NCBI GenBank assembly: GCA_949957035.1
Contig: CATLIP010000100.1
Location: forward strand, 1 to 8,751
DNA: 8,751 nt
Origin: an uncultured Lachnospiraceae bacterium
GTDB taxonomy: Bacteria > Bacillota_A > Clostridia > Lachnospirales > Lachnospiraceae
Direction of reading: 5' to 3'
Positions 7,710 through 8,751 of the stretch are shown one piece after another; the first letter of the stretch is position 1, and each line of letters begins with the position of its first letter. The notes beneath the pieces are model-generated. The model did no database searches. It had not been told where the DNA came from and saw only the letters and a list, made by a program, of their open reading frames with translations. The translations under genes and the position numbers were made by a program.

Positions 7710-8751
7710 CTACTCCAAATAGGTTTTTAACAGCTTCATAAGTTTCTGTATGTCAATCGGTTTTGCCACATGTTCATTCATACCGCAATCCAGACAATGC
7801 TGAATATCCTCCGAAAACGCATCTGCTGTCATAGCTATAATCGGCAGGTCTGCATCCGGCCGCTCCATGGCGCGCAGAGCCTTCGCCGCCTCATACCCGT
7901 TCATGACAGGCATACGGATATCCATCAGAACCGCATCATAATAGCCCGGTTCAGACCGGCTGAATGTATCGATACAAATCTGCCCGTTCTCTGCCCAATC
8001 AACCTCAAATCCCGCTTCTGTAAGAATCTCATGTGCAATCTCCCAGTTCAATTCATTATCCTCAGCCAGCAGAATACGAAGCCCTTCGAAATGTATCGTA
8101 TCCTCCGTCTGCTTTTCTTCCAAAACTCCGCCTTCCATATATCGGCTAAGTCCCAGATACAGATTAGACTTAAACAATGGTTTGGAGATAAATCCATGTG
8201 CTCCGGCGGCACGTGCCTCATCCTCAATATCACTCCAGTCATAGGCAGAAATAATGAGAATCGGGAGTTCATCCCCTACAATCTTCCGGATTGCCTTAGT
8301 CGTCTCCAAACCGTTCATCCCCGGCATCTTCCAGTCTAACAGCACAACGTCATAAGCAGTATGTTTCCTGTAGTGCTCCTCAACCATCCAAACTGCCCGC
8401 TCTCCGTTCAGCGCCCATTCTGCATCTACGCCAATCTCCTTCAATGCAGACGCTGCGGAGCGGCACAACTCTTCATTATTATCCACCACCAAAAGCCGCC
8501 ACGGAGGAAGTACCATATCCGCCTCTTCTACGAGCGCCTTTTCAAAATCCACCACGATGTGGAATTCGCTTCCCACGCCCTGCTCACTCTCAACCTCGAT
8601 GGTTCCTCCCATCATATCCACAATCACCTTAGTGATTGACATGCCAAGGCCCGTTCCCTCAATCTTCTGTACCTTCGTTTCCTCCCTGGAAAATGTATCA
8701 AAAATCTTTTCCTGGAACTCAGGCGACATACCGATACCCGTATCCTTCACA
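7710..8751 (-). CDS. Hybrid sensor histidine kinase with two receiver domains (N-terminus outside window)
   Basis: C-terminal 346 or so residues of a hybrid kinase; the sensor, the phosphorylated-His domain and the N box lie beyond the right edge. The first visible residue is a Val (GTG) inside the ATPase domain, not a start. Numbering from it, DTGIGM (3-8) and GTGLGMSI (32-39) are the G boxes of HATPase_c, which ends near 70. Receiver 1 (about 84-205) has Asp90-Asn91, phospho-acceptor Asp139 (LLDWKMPGMNG), Ser168 and Lys190-Pro191. Receiver 2 (about 225-345) has Glu230-Asp231, Asp277 (LMDIRMPVMNG), Thr308 and Lys330-Pro331. No Hpt domain follows; the protein stops just after receiver 2. It is the upstream gene of the operon, 49 nt before the cyclic-di-GMP regulator. 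Its signal and promoter cannot be seen. Confidence 0.95.
   Translation of the reverse strand, partial: VKDTGIGMSPEFQEKIFDTFSREETKVQKIEGTGLGMSITKVIVDMMGGTIEVESEQGVGSEFHIVVDFEKALVEEADMVLPPWRLLVVDNNEELCRSAASALKEIGVDAEWALNGERAVWMVEEHYRKHTAYDVVLLDWKMPGMNGLETTKAIRKIVGDELPILIISAYDWSDIEDEARAAGAHGFISKPLFKSNLYLGLSRYMEGGVLEEKQTEDTIHFEGLRILLAEDNELNWEIAHEILTEAGFEVDWAENGQICIDTFSRSEPGYYDAVLMDIRMPVMNGYEAAKALRAMERPDADLPIIAMTADAFSEDIQHCLDCGMNEHVAKPIDIQKLMKLLKTYLE

Noticed and set aside
8748..8750. GTG at the right edge as the start of the hybrid kinase
   Set aside because: The next residues are the DTGIGM box of an ATPase domain, so the gene must continue beyond the window; this is an internal Val codon.

Overview
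This window is ordinary chromosomal DNA from a low-to-middling GC Firmicute. Protein sequence and gene order point to a gut-type Clostridia, most likely Lachnospiraceae. The GdhA protein lines up with the Clostridium symbiosum enzyme, offset by one residue, and Shine-Dalgarno sites of the AGGAGG type precede most genes. This placement rests on recognition of protein families, not on a search. All genes lie on the minus strand, so transcription runs from high to low coordinates. There is no tRNA, rRNA, CRISPR array, insertion sequence or prophage, and no stretch above 300 bases lacks a gene.

Right part (about 5184-8751): a three-gene signalling operon. In order of transcription it holds the C-terminal part of a hybrid sensor histidine kinase with two receiver domains (N-terminus outside the window), a 675-residue response regulator with the order receiver - HD-GYP - PAS-like - GGDEF, and a small free-standing Hpt protein. 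The gaps are 49 and 31 nt, and an intrinsic terminator closes the operon. The parts suit a multistep phosphorelay (kinase His -> kinase receiver -> Hpt His -> regulator Asp). Its output would be control of cyclic-di-GMP, since the regulator carries intact motifs for both synthesis (GGDEF with RxxD I-site) and breakdown (HD-GYP). This is the most interesting part of the window.

Middle part (about 3590-5030): gdhA, an NADP-type hexameric glutamate dehydrogenase that appears to be monocistronic, with its own candidate promoter and a perfect 12-bp terminator.

Left part (1-3520): lower glycolysis. gap has a credible sigma-A-type promoter, a leader of about 90 nt with inverted repeats, and its own terminator. 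It is followed by pgk and tpiA, which are 72 nt apart and probably co-transcribed, and then by a hairpin after tpiA. At the left edge an extended -10 promoter and a strong Shine-Dalgarno site precede an ATG whose gene lies outside the window. By gene order in relatives it may be the phosphoglycerate mutase gene gpmI, but only four bases of it are visible. The pgk start is preceded by a nested hairpin and a weak ribosome binding site, which suggests post-transcriptional control.
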